From contig JAMWFC010000089.1 of NCBI GenBank assembly GCA_027475525.1, positions 372,001 to 436,000 of the forward strand: a stretch of 64,000 bases of DNA, written 5' to 3'. Below the pieces are notes generated by a model that was not told the origin of the DNA, searched no databases, and saw nothing but the letters and a program-made list of their open reading frames with translations. This DNA is from Macrolepiota albuminosa. Taxonomy: Eukaryota > Basidiomycota > Agaricomycetes > Agaricales > Agaricaceae. Positions within the stretch are counted from its first letter, which is position 1. The number at the start of each line of letters is the position of its first letter. This document shows positions 12,030 to 22,663 of this stretch, piece by piece. The position numbers and the translations under genes were made by a program.

Positions 12030-12595
12030 ACGGGTTTTGGCGCTTCCAGGAACAATTACAGTATATGCCTATTCACCTGTATTAGATGGCTGAAAGACCA
12101 AGATAAAGAGAGTGTACAAACTTGGATCCATTGTTTGGCTAGAACAGACAAGAGGGCAGTTGATAACGAGAGAGCAAGGCTGGTAAAAAAGAGTCCGTTC
12201 ACCCATACATCTATGGAAGTGTGTGTCTGGCTTTCGGGCCCCAGAGATGCTGCAGGAACAGCATCTATCCTCGTTCTATCTCCAGCGGCTCTCAATAATC
12301 GGTTGTTTTCAACAAGTAGGGATACCATAATCTGTGCGTTATCTGGTTGGAGCGCTTGGGATGTTTGAGCGACAAATGTCGTTACTACTGCTGAGAAGAG
12401 TGCAGCCTGCTTTGGAATTAGGAAGACATTTAGGAATGTATGTCCATCAATACCCACAAAAACAAGGAGACTATCAATAATGCTCCGATAGCCTTCGATC
12501 ATGTCTGCATCGTGACTCTCTGCTTTGTCAAGATATACACACCACACTCGCGCATTTTCTTCTGCTTCTTCTCCAGGTTTGTCAGGGCCATACAT
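12025..12595 (-). pseudogene. DUF6535-ankyrin protein, N-terminal part, separated by Gypsy insertion
   Basis: Starts MYGPDKPGEEAEENARVW, the usual beginning of DUF6535 proteins, then VYLDKAESHDADMI. Intron 12407-12457 (51 nt, GTGGGT...GCAG) joins SLLVF to AALFSAVVTTF. The domain continues VAQTSQALQPDNAQI and a membrane segment (GLFFTSLALSLSTALL) to VLAKQWIQ. Intron 12069-12121 (53 nt) then joins to AYTVIVPGSAKTRAVI, where the Gypsy element cuts the exon; the rest of the domain is at 5840 and below. The ACAGC duplication lies inside the codons. A transcript could only be restored by splicing out or excising about 6.2 kb. Confidence 0.85.
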
Positions 12596-13201
12596 CTCTG
12601 TGTAATTGTAATTACGCCCACCTGGAAGCTTTAGGATGAAAAAATATCATTGCAGACCAAAGTACGACAGTACCCAAGTTATGGCCAAAGGTTGCAGGGC
12701 GCGATGCATGAAAGAGGGTTGCCATTGGGCGTAGGAAAGAATGATGATACGTGGCCGTTCCTCCACGAACCGAATCAAATGATATTGCCGATTGATGATG
12801 GTTTACTAATCACTTAGCTGGGGAAAAATAAGGTATAAACTCGTGAAAATCTATCATTCCTTGACTTGGTTGCATTGGCACCCAAGAGATATTCTAGGCA
12901 GTAGAAGAACAGATAGTGCGAAAGCCGTCCGAGCCATGCTGTCACAACCAGTCATTTATTGCCTTGAACTTGGTAAGTTTCTGAGATAGCGTTGCCACAG
13001 GACTTTATTTCAAGCCAAATGCTAGTGCCTCCAGAGGCTATGATTATGAAAGAACGAGATCATGCCACCGTTGAACAAACTTGGAAACGTGCAAATACCA
13101 AAATTGAGTGAATGTTATTAACCACGAACAAAAAGGTAAACCGGGAATTGCCGACATGGTTGCTTCCACCTTCGATGTGCTGTTAACCGTGAACATCACC
13201 G
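12596..13201. other. Upstream region of the DUF6535 gene; no gene seen
   Basis: About 600 bp with only very short ORFs. It should hold the DUF6535-ankyrin promoter; no clear TATA or CCAAT arrangement was identified. Confidence 0.4.
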
Positions 13202-13266
13202 TCAACAGTATGCTACTTCCAAGTTATTAACGACTAGATCATCCAACGTACCAAGTGATTCAAAGG
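13202..13266 (-). pseudogene. 3' end of an ORF split by Copia 1
   Basis: Minus-strand reading FESLGTLDDLVVNNLEVAYC then TGA. It joins in frame, through one copy of the AAAGG target duplication, to the minus ORF at 20633-20830. Family not recognised. Confidence 0.55.
13262..13266. repeat. Target site duplication (aaagg) of Copia 1, left
   Basis: AAAGG precedes TGTAGACCC and is repeated at 20633-20637 after the other LTR. Confidence 0.9.
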
Positions 13267-13567
13267 TGTAGACCCAGATCTATATAGACATAAACAGAGA
13301 GAAAAAGCCTCAGTGTCGCGTTGATTGGTGAGAGACAACTGAGTTTTATTGCACCTATATAGACATAAACAGAGAGAAAACTGTGTAAAGTTACAAGTTA
13401 TAAGTATATGCATTTGACACACAGAGAGTAATGACTTACAGCCTCAGTGTCGCGTTGATTGGTGAGAGACAACTGAGGCTGTAAAACATGGCCAAATGAG
13501 CGAAGTGGTAAATGATCACGTGATTGATCGGATGCGGAGACCCGAAAAGGACCAGTCAAGTCCAACA
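13267..13567 (-). repeat. 3' LTR of Copia 1
   Basis: 301 bp. Contains two copies of CTATATAGACATAAACAGAG (75 bp apart) and two copies of GCCTCAGTGTCGCGTTGATT. Relative to the other LTR it has 18 extra bases near 13480 and two substitutions, both CpG-type (A at 13276 for G, and TGAGCG for CGAGCG). Confidence 0.95.
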
Positions 13568-13616
13568 CAACCCCATCGCCGCATCAGGAAAGAACGGGAA
13601 AAGTGGAAAATAAGGG

Positions 13617-15734
13617 TCAACGTCGAACGAGTCCCAGACCGAGTACAAAACGCTCATGCAGTACACGTGGCAAAGCCTTGGTGAGTATATCTGCGACCAT
13701 ATCAGAAGTTGAGATCCACGTGGGTTCAAATGAACCAGTTAGAATGTGTTCACGTATGAAGTGGTAACGTATATCGATATGTTTGGAACAGGAAGTTGTC
13801 GAGTCAGACTTTGCAATATCAATAGCACTTTTGTTGTCGCAAATTAAAGGAAAAGGTTGAGGAACCGGCATGGACAGGGACCTAAGAAGTGAGCGTATCC
13901 AGATGGCTTCGCGCATGGCATGGGCCATGGACATGTATTCAGCTTCAGTTGAGGAGAGAGCCACTGTTTGCTGACAAACGGATGACCAGGACACGAGAGA
14001 AGAAAACATAAAAAACGCATAACCAGAGATGCTGCGTCGAGTCGAAGAGTCCAAAGCCCAGTCAGCGTCCACAAAACCACAGCCATGAGGAAGTAATAAC
14101 CGCAGAGGTGGTTGAGCGTCGGGTTCTTCAAAATTATAAAGTAACGCAAAATCAATCATGCCCGAGAGGTAACGAAGAACGCCTTTAGCAGCCAGAAGAT
14201 GAGAACGCGTCGGGCAGGAATTGAACTGGCCCAGATTCATTGCCGTAAAAGCAAGATCAGGTCGAGTACAAAGGCTGAGATAAAGAATGGAACCAACAAG
14301 ACGTTGATAGTGCACTTTCAAATTGTCGTCCGAAATATCGGGAAGAGAATTCGGTGGTGCATCTGGAAGTGAATGGAGAGAGTGGTAGAGTGGTACGGCA
14401 GTTGATTTTGCATCTAGGAGGTTGTATGTTGAGAGAAGGTCCGTGATGAAACCCTTCTGAGAAAGCCAGAGTTTGCGTCGAGGTCGGTCTCTGTCAACCC
14501 GAATACCTAAATAAAGTGTCGTCGGTCCAGAGTCAATAACTTCAAAACGTTCATTTAGGCGCCTTATGAGCCAGAGATATAACGGGACGGAATTCGTGGC
14601 ATTCAGACCATCGTCGACATGCACGCAAACAATGATGAAAAGCTTCGAACCATCCATAGGCATTGAGATCGAAGAATCTGGTGGTTTGTCAAAGTATCCC
14701 AAAAAAACAGCATGATCCACTTCGCATCGGACAAGACCCAAATCCTCAAGAGCCTGGCGAAGGATCGTATACCACTCATGGGATGACTGTTTGAGCCCAT
14801 ACAAGGCTTGAAGTAGACGATAACAAATCGATGGGTCATGTTCAGAAAAACCCGGAACCTGTTTACAGTATACCTCATGTGAGAGAGGTGCATTCAAGAA
14901 TGCCGTCTTGACATTGAATGTAAAAAGATGGTAATCAAATTTTGCAGCGTACGCAAGAGTGATCCGAATACTCGTTAATTTCGCAACAGGGGCATAAGTT
15001 GAACCATAATCCTCTGGACGTTGGCTGAAACCCTGCGCGACAAGTCGAGCCTTCTCTTTTCCACGAATAATCGATCCGTTAGCATCTAATTTATACGCAA
15101 AGACCCATCGAACACCAATGGGTTTTCGACCATGGGGCAGAGATGCTACCTGAAACACTCCTTGAGACCTGAGACTGTCCATTTCTCTTTGCATTGCTGC
15201 TCGCCATACATCCGCATCAGGGTGGCGAATCGCATCATTGTAGTGGTCAGGAGGTTTCAATAAATCAAATGAGCGTTGAGTCTTGAAAGGAATAGGGTCA
15301 GGACCATAGGCTGCCAAGGCCTTGTACTCTGCCATCGCAGCGAATTCCAGTATAGAGATCTCGTCACAAGATCCCAAACAAGCATTAGCCAAAATCAGAG
15401 ATTGAAAATCAGTTATGGCATGCATAATTTGATCAGGAAGCACAACACGAGCTGCACGATCAGCACGAAGACGGACTAGGCGTTCATTGCGTGTGGCTAG
15501 TTCCTCATTATAGGCACGACCCTTAGCTGTGGGAACCACAGTGCGCCAAGTACGATGAGAAACCATATCCTGCGACATGGTCAAAGGCATAGTAGGAGAA
15601 TTTGGAGCAGGAGACGAAACATGAGGATTCAGAGCAGGAGACATAGGAGGAGCAGAATCTGGGCGAGGCAATGAATGAATAGATGGCGACAATTGAGTTT
15701 CTGGGTCTGACAATAATTGAGGCAAAGGAGACAA
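13617..15734 (-). pseudogene. Copia 1 reverse transcriptase and RNase H
   Basis: Same frame as the integrase part but after a TGA at 15738-15740. A Ser/Pro-rich linker precedes the RT domain: GVRWVFAYKLDANG, NVKTAFLNAPLSHEVY, LYGLKQSSHEWY and VCVHVDDGLNAT, where the usual YVDD is HVDD. RNase H follows (FVDADWALDSSTRRSISGY, ALSSTEAEYMSM, KHIDIRYHFIREH), ending ILTKALPRVLHERF. About 700 codons, a normal length. Confidence 0.93.
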
Positions 15735-15737
15735 TAT

Positions 15738-17207
15738 TCATTTGATGGAGTGAGGACGGAGATGACCAGGAAGCGATTCATCGAATATGACATCTCTTGA
15801 GAAGAAATACTTGCTATTCAAATCACGCACTCTCCATCCCAAACAATCCTCTTCGTATCCCACAAATATGGCTTCAAAACGCCGACCAGAACCCTTAGCC
15901 CTAATCTCACTCGGATATAGGACGAAACATCGGCAACCCCATACACGAAGGTGTGATAAATCTGGCTTATGATTGTTCATGATCTCATATGGTGTGGTCA
16001 AGGAAGGCAAGGTAGAAGTAGGAAGACGATTACACAGATATTGAGCCATAAGGATTGCGTCACCTAGAAACGACATCGGTAGACCAGACCAAGCCATCAT
16101 AGCCTGAGCAGAATCTTCAATTGTCCTTATGTAGCGCTCAGCCTTGCCATTCTGCTGATGCGCATACGGTGCCGTCGCTTGATGAGTGATCCCCCGCAAA
16201 ATGAAGTAATTATGTAGTTCGCCCGATACGAACTCCTTCGCATTATCAGAACGTACTGTATGAATTCGATTCCCAGACTTCAACTCCCAGGAAGCCTCCA
16301 CAGTCTTGAAGTGTGTGAACGCCTGAGTACGGGATGATAACAACGCTGTACTGCCGTAATTCAAATGGTCGTCAAGAATGGAATGAAAATGATTGGTACG
16401 ACCATTAGAGAAAGAGATGGGGAATGGACCACATGAATCCATATGCAGAAGTTCACACACTGCAGATGCGCAGTGTTGTAAATGTGTGAAAGGCTGAGCT
16501 GGTCGTCTGCCCAGAATACACGGAATGCATAAATTCTCGTCGAAAGAACTGTCATATTCAACCCCAGACGCATAGTGCTTCGTTAGTATTGCCTTTGTAA
16601 TATCCTGACCAGGATGACCAAAACAAGCATGCCACAAAGTGGGTGTTATGTCGATTTTGGGAAAAGAATTCGAAACAAGGGCAGGAAAAGCAACGGATGG
16701 CTGAGGAGATATAGATGATGTAGACGTTGGAAGAATGAAGTCGCAAAACAAAAATGAGAGTCGATTATGCACTGATGCTTTAATAGGATCATCTGTCAGT
16801 GATGATGGGAAAAAGATTGATGTAGAACCACGTTCGAAAATGAGTTTCAAGTCATGTTCCACCATTGAGCCTACCGAAAGCAAATTAATAGGGACATCAG
16901 GCGCATGAAGACAGTCTTCCAAGGTAACAGTAACATTCTTGCCACCAGCATGTGTTCGGAAATGAGCTTGACCACGTGCCAATGTGTTGAGAGTCCCACA
17001 ATTAGCTGTGCCCACCGGAACAGCCTGGGCTGTATCATAGGTCCAAAAAACTCGACGGTCCCTGAGTATGTGCGTCATGCACCCTGAGTCCAAGATGGAA
17101 TTAAAACGAGCGGAAATGGAAGCAAGGACAACAGGAGATGTTGATTGAAGAAGAGCCATGTAGGGCGGCAAGAGTAAATCAGGCTCATGAGCAACATAGG
17201 CAGTCAA
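15738..17207 (-). pseudogene. Copia 1 protease and integrase
   Basis: About 490 codons. Protease motif ILDSGCMTHI; GAG-pre-integrase LWHACFGHPGQDI with CIPCILGRR; integrase core LLHMDSCGP, VRSDNAKEFV and NGKAERYIRT supplying D,D,E; C-terminal HLRVWGCRCFVLYP. The entry frame is broken from gag by a tandem TTTGA (TTTGATTTGA near 17210): removing five bases reads DIDLTAYVAHE. Confidence 0.93.
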
Positions 17208-18540
17208 ATCAAATCGATGTCATTGTTTGAGTCAACAGTAGCAGGAATATCTTGTTCATCAACTTCGTCGACAAACGGCAATGGTGTAGGTATTGGTTGA
17301 GTGTCCGCGGTAGCTACATTAGCTTTAGGACGAAAACGTGTAGAATTGCGTCCATTTTCCATATCCCCACCCTTTGACCAGCACATCTCAATCGTATGCC
17401 CATGCATGTTACAATTCGTGCAAAGAATACGAGGGCGAGAATTACCTGAGTCAGGTGTGATCGCAGAATTATTAGCCGAAGCATTGTTGGATGATGGATT
17501 GGTCAATAGAGAAGTAGCAGTTTGCGTGACGTTTGGAGTAGTGCGAGACCGTGAGGTTAAAGCTAGTCGGCGACGTTCAGCATCCATATTCATCACACAA
17601 GTCGCGAGCTGAGCGAAATCGTATGATCCACTGGGACCAGCATTTTCCCAAGAGAGTCTAACCTCCTCCTTCAAGACAGACCATCAATCACAATTTGGCA
17701 AGCCATCGACGAACTTCTGGATTTTCTGCCATGGAGTGAAGTCCCATGGTGTTCCATTCAATTGATGTACCGCAGAGCACCAAGCTTGAACATAAGCAGT
17801 TACGGTGTTTGGGGAAGCTAACAATGCAAAAACCTTAGACTTCGTGAGTTCTGCAACTGAAGCACTTCCAATGCCAAATCGTTTGCATAAGAATGCGAGA
17901 AGTTCCCGAGCTGGACAAATAGGTAGGTTATATGGACCCCCACGTCTGGGGGGAAGAGAATCCTGGATTTCTTGAGACAATTTTCCAACAAGAACATGCT
18001 CAACTATGTCATCATTCTGCCAAAACAGCCGATACGCATTTGTCTCCTCAGGCGTGGAATCAAAATCGTAGGGAGGAGGTAATGCGACAGGACTAGTTGG
18101 GTCCCTAAGATCGCCAACGTTGGGAATCCTGCAAATATGACCTCATAATCCGATGCTGGTAATGATCCGAGTGACTGCCGATTCCCAAGAAACCCACTCT
18201 ACAGACGAGCGAAGTAAGGGAACTGTGGCCAACAATGGTAATTTCACGTCATGAGAAGCCGTTCCAGTAGCATGCAACGTTTGTGAATGCGATTGGTGCG
18301 GGGAGGAAGAAATGGAGGCGATAAAGGGTTGGGATGAGATTTCTGATTTGTAGGGAATTGAGGGGAAAAATTGCGATAAAAAGCAGGAAGCAGTGGATCA
18401 TCTTGACAGAAATCAACGTTGTTAACATTGTTCAATGGTACAGCAATTGGAGAATGATGAAAAGGAGGGGGGGCTTGGCCAATATTTGGGGGTGGAAAAA
18501 GAGGCTGCCGTCCAACAGCCGGATGAGGAGAAGACAACGA

Positions 18541-18694
18541 AGATGAACTATCGGAATGATTATTATGAAAAGCCGGGAAGGCGTTGAATTGATTAAAAAC
18601 AGCAGGTTGCTGTGCAAAGATGAACTATCGGAATGATTATTATGAAAAGCCGGGAAGGCGTTGAATTGATTAAAAACAGCAGGTTGCTGTGCAA
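18541..18694. repeat. Perfect 77-bp tandem duplication in Copia 1 gag
   Basis: 18541-18617 repeats exactly at 18618-18694. Removal of one copy puts the upstream gag ORF (19073 down) in frame with the downstream one (18537 down). Same unit length as the two other duplications in the window. Confidence 0.97.
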
Positions 18695-19070
18695 TGTGAT
18701 TGTCCAAAAAAGGTGGAACATTGATAGAAGAAGCCGTACGCAAAAGAGGAAGAGGAATTTGAGAGGGTTGAATTAAAGGAGCACGAACAGTATCAGGATG
18801 AAGGTCTTCAGGACGAACAGAGTTCGCTCTAAAGGCCTGAGTAGAAAGCGGACGAGAATAAGCAGGAAAATGTGATTCAAAAAAAGGGCCAGAAGGTTGT
18901 GAATAAATAGAATTTGGTCGAGAAACATGATCCGAATCAGAATAATAGGTATGGACAGAGGGTGGTCGAACAGGAGGTCGACGAGGGGTTGGAGCAAGAA
19001 CAGATGGAGATATATGCGGGGAATGTGACGGTGATGACGCCCAAATCGAGCTGGGCGCTGCGTGGACTAT

Positions 19071-19929
19071 CACTAGTGCAGCTACTTAGCCGATATAGCT
19101 TTGGGCGTGCTAAGTGTGTGAGAGAGTCCCAGACAGGTCCCAGAGAACACACGGTAGGCAAGAGGTTGGTGGCAAGGAAAGTGGGTAATTGGAGGCACTT
19201 GCGTATGGCTCCAAAACGTGGCTACAGGGCGCTAAAAGTCGCTAAGGGGGAGCGCTAAGAGCGTGGGAAAGTCGCTAAGAAAGGCGCTAAGAGGTGCAGG
19301 AAAGGGTCGCTAAGAGGCGCTAAGTGTTAGCACCTGGAACGTGATAATAAAAGAATGAGATTGCTTAGCGGATCTAAGCATGAAAGCCAAGCCGTAGTTG
19401 CAAGGCGCTAGAGAGAGAGAGATATAGAAAACTAGAGCAGAGTCCCCTTGCTTGACACGGTCAACAAGAGGTAGTCTGTTGCGTATGGAGATCAAAATGT
19501 TGGGATACGATCCCTACTGCCAAATTGATTCCCTGTACTACTAACAAAAAGTAAGTATTTATAGTAAAGAAAGTTAGCCGACGCTAAGAGGTTAAGCGCC
19601 GCTAGAGGGTGGTGAACTGATAAAAATGTAAGTAAATGCGGTGAATTGAATTGTATAGTAAAAAGGTGCTGTCATGGAAATACTTCATCATTTCCCTTTG
19701 TAAGCGCTGCCACTGGCTAAGAGCATTATGCCGGATTGACTGATGCCCAGTGTCTGTGTAAATGTATAGCCTCGGAGTGCAAGTGGCAAGGTGTGGCGAG
19801 GTGTCAATAGTGGTGCTATAAAAGTGGTCTGAGAGTAATTGGAGTCTGTAGCTGCAAGTTATTAGTGTAAAAATATGAGACAAATAGCGCTGGAAGCGCT
19901 AGAGCGTGGCGCTTCTGGTGGTACTAGTG
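19071..19929. mobile_element. Inserted segment in Copia 1 gag, possible non-autonomous DNA transposon
   Basis: Non-coding 0.86 kb between two gag pieces. Candidate ends are CACTAGTGCAGC on the left and, inverted, CACTAGTACCAC on the right. The interior is dense in GCTAAG/CGCTAAG motifs near the left end and GCGCT near the right, like subterminal repeats of hAT elements. No target duplication could be found, so the ends are uncertain. 19096-19190 resembles 56210-56300, so the family has at least two copies here. Confidence 0.45.
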
Positions 19930-20338
19930 GGCCAATGTGAGGTGCAGGTATTGGTGCTATCTGTAGCCAGCCACGATGCAGGCTCATCAACGGTGGTATA
20001 GCAGTTCTATGCGGTAATTATAAGTCCTATTGTTTTGGAAAGTAGGCGGTGTATCATAAGAATTCAAATGAGGAAAAGAAGAGTGTGGTCGTTGTGGATT
20101 TCGTGGTCCCTGGATCGGCGAGCCATGTAGTCGTGGATTAGCAAGAGGTCCTGGCATGATGGACGACGTTGCTGCGTCATTTTCCCGAGAGTGATTTGAA
20201 ATAACCCACTCATCTACAGTGTGAGGAGGCATGGCTGAATTGATAGAAAGAAGTTTGCCAACACCACGTGGAGGCAGCCACGGGCATCTGATAAGATACT
20301 AAGGCAATGAATTATCCCAACACGCTGGGCTTAGAAAA

Positions 20339-20349
20339 GGCCCATAACC
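20339..20349 (-). other. Primer binding site of Copia 1 (half-tRNA-iMet type)
   Basis: GGTTATGGGCC on the minus strand directly after the 5' LTR. It is complementary to the anticodon stem-loop of initiator tRNA-Met (…GGCCCAUAACC…), the primer type known for Drosophila copia and yeast Ty5, where a 5' tRNA fragment primes minus-strand synthesis. Confidence 0.75.
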
Positions 20350-20632
20350 TGTAGACCCGGATCTATATAGACATAAACAGAGAGAAAAAGCCTCAGTGTC
20401 GCGTTGATTGGTGAGAGACAACTGAGTTTTATTGCACCTATATAGACATAAACAGAGAGAAAACTGTGTAAAGTTACAAGTTATAAGTATATGCATTTGA
20501 CACACAGAGAGTAATGACTTACAGCCTCAGTGTCGCGTTGATTGGTGAGAGACAACTGAAACGAGCGAAGTGGTAAATGATCACGTGATTGATCGGATGC
20601 GGAGACCCGAAAAGGACCAGTCAAGTCCAACA
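20350..20632 (-). repeat. 5' LTR of Copia 1
   Basis: 283 bp, same ends as the 3' LTR and lacking its 18-bp extra segment. Retains CpG at both positions where the partner has TpG or CpA. Confidence 0.95.
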
Positions 20633-20637
20633 AAAGG
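20633..20637. repeat. Target site duplication (aaagg) of Copia 1, right
   Basis: Identical to 13262-13266 and adjacent to the LTR end CCAACA. Confidence 0.9.
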
Positions 20638-20830
20638 TAATGAGATTATAACCTGAATCATCTTTCAATTTTCTATTTAAGGGTACTGAAAATCCTTGAA
20701 ATGCAGTCTCGGATTGACCTAGGATGTCCACTGGATGGTACTCTACGTACGTCTTACTCTTTGTGCCACCTATTGCATGCATATATATGTCAACCTGTGG
20801 CATGTCTACACTGGGCACTGTCCAAACCAT
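20633..20830 (-). pseudogene. 5' part of an ORF split by Copia 1
   Basis: Minus ORF starting MVWTVPSVDMPQVDIYMHA, then GGTKSKTYVEYHPVDILGQ and FSVPLNRKLKDDSGYNLIT. Joined through the AAAGG site to 13202-13266 it gives about 86 codons ending in TGA. A TGTAG before ACATGCC could be a splice acceptor, making this a last exon rather than a whole gene, but the kinase gene begins 90 bp away on the other strand, leaving little room. Not recognised. Confidence 0.5.
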
Positions 20831-20922
20831 TCTTTATCATGTCATGGCCATAGCTTTCATTGTGCTCAAAACGAATAAAACATCATGATTGCACACCTGA
20901 AGTACGTATACGCTCTCCTACG

Positions 20923-22663
20923 ATGGACTCGAAAATTGGTGAACTTTCCCCTTGTATCTCTTCAACGCCTTCAGAGGAAAACTCTGGAAAACGAGCATTC
21001 CTTTTGCCTATTACAAATTGCAAAGGTGACCAAAGCCGGAGGAGTTCCTGCACGGTCTCTTCTCAAAGTGAAATCGTCGCATCCAACCCCGTCACCTCTC
21101 CAATGGCATCAACTCCGAATTCCTATGGGACAGCCTTGACATGTCGGAGACCTAGACTGGGAAAAATCAAGCCTACAATTTTCGCTTCACAAAAACAGCC
21201 TCAGCTCAGTGGCATTGAGCTAGTTCATTGTCCGAGTCCAGGTCCGTACGTACGCATCCGTCATCTCAAGTTCGAAGGTTGCGGAGAGGTTGTTGCCGCG
21301 CGGGAATTGGACCTGCAGTGGATTACAGGTCGGTCCTCCGGGAAGATCGTCGCGCTCAAAGTTTTTGAGAAAAATAAAATTGAAGAGGAAAATCTGAACG
21401 ATATATTGCTGCATGAGCTTGACGCTTACCGGAGGATGGAGAAAAGCCGTGACCCAGGAAGAGTATTTATCATGTGGCCGGGTACATCTTTTGAAACTCC
21501 CGAACACATTGTCTTCCTCATGGTTGGTGATGTCTTTTAGGTTTATTATGAGCTGACAGGGAATGCAAAGAACTTTCTTCCTTGGACCTTGTCTGATATT
21601 CTAGCGAAGGATCGTGGTAGACGACAAGGCTTCAAACGACAATGGACAGCACAGTTGGTGAACCAATTATGAACAATCTTCCTATGTGAACTTGAACCCA
21701 TATTCCACAACAGGCTAGAGGAATCTTTGCTATTCACTCTCTTGGCCTCATCCACAGGGACATTCGGCCAGAGAACATTCTCCTTGACGGACACTACAAC
21801 ATTCGCATCGTTGGTTTCGCTCGCGTCCACGTTCATCCAGTTGACGAGGTCAGTCCAGATGATTTGAGCTCCGGCGAGATCACAGGTACCTGGCCTTACA
21901 TGGCTCCTGAAATCATCAAACTCGCAACAAGACGCTGCAAAACACCCTACTCTGCAGGGGTGGATTATTGGTCTTTGGGTTGTATTGTGTACGAGTTGGA
22001 GGCGATGACGTGCAAGGTTTGTCGATGAGCTAGATGAATGCGTTACTGATTGAATCGGGAGACCTTTTCCTTAGCGCACACCACTGTTTGAAAGATACAG
22101 AGACGTCATTCAATATGCAGCATATCGGGCTATCGAAGTGACTTACCCGCCGTTGGAAGGAATGTCCGAGAAAATACAATCTTTGATATACGGGGTTCTT
22201 AATCTTCACCCGCTACCTCGTAACGCCACTGATGAAGGAATTTAGCTGGTCTGTTTTGATCCGGATGAGCGAATGGGTAACACAGAAATAAGGAGGCATC
22301 GATATTTCAAAAATGACTCGAAGTATGGCCCCATATGTAATCATATCGAATAGTACTGACACTTCGTTGTCCTAGTGAGAGTGAGTTCATCAAACTAGGA
22401 AAGGGTTAGTATCAGTGGTTTTTCTCAAGTAACAAAAGCTAAAACAGTTCTGTTCTGTAGCACCGTCAAAGCAGCCAATCGATATTCCCTGGGTTGACAT
22501 GGATGAAGAAACTGCTCGTCGACCTGTCGTTTATCGCCCTTTGCATCCTTTGTCCCACTTAGGTGCGAAAGGAAAGGTAGACTTTTCTCAATTCCGGTGG
22601 AATTATCCCACCGAGGTGCCTGTGAAGAAGCGCAAGTCGGAGCTAGTTCTGTTTTCTGGTTGA
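20923..22663 (+). CDS. Serine/threonine protein kinase (one in-frame TAG)
   Basis: Six exons fit in frame: 20923-21657, 21714-22016, 22075-22194, 22246-22322, 22376-22404, 22461-22663. A Ser/Thr-rich N-terminus of about 100 residues precedes the kinase domain: GKIVALKVFEKNKI (ATP lysine), HELDAYRRME, then ARGIFAIHSLGLIHRDIRPEN (catalytic loop HRD). The usual DFG is replaced by VGF (IRIVGFARV). Activation segment GTWPYMAPEII and VDYWSLGCIVYELEAM follow, then LVCFDPDERMG. The C-terminal tail ends in KKRKSELVLFSG. A TAG at 21538-21540 sits in an 18-nt piece (GTTGGTGATGTCTTTTAG) between FLM and VYYELTG. With DFG lost, catalytic activity is doubtful: a pseudokinase or a decaying gene. Confidence 0.75.

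Larger units (their letters stand above)
17204..20232 (-). pseudogene. Copia 1 gag, broken
   Basis: From about 20232 (MPPHTVDEWVISNHSREND) a Pro/Ser/His-rich leader runs to the inserted segment at 19929, resumes below 19071, crosses the 77-bp duplication, and reaches the capsid-like part (EETNAYRLFWQND, LPPRRGGPYNLPICPAREL, WCSAVHQLNGTPWD). A TGA follows DGLPNCD near 17684 where arginine is likely. After it come ENAGPSGSYDFAQLAT and zinc knuckle CTNCNMHGHTIEMC. The proline-rich leader is long for a Copia gag. Confidence 0.85.
13267..20632 (-). mobile_element. Copia retrotransposon 1, complete but inactivated, minus orientation
   Basis: About 7.4 kb bounded by related LTRs (TGTAGACCC...GTCCAACA) and an AAAGG target duplication. 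Minus-strand order is gag, zinc knuckle, protease, integrase, RT, RNase H (the Copia order). Lesions: a ~0.9 kb inserted segment in the gag leader (19071-19929), a 77-bp duplication (18541-18694), TGA stops near 17684 and 15738, and a 5-bp TTTGA duplication near 17210 that shifts frame between gag and protease. Primer site GGTTATGGGCC abuts the 5' LTR. It splits a minus-strand ORF. Confidence 0.95.

Noticed and set aside
11934..12368. 144-codon plus ORF across the Gypsy LTR end
   Set aside because: Antisense to the DUF6535 exon and LTR; no family features.
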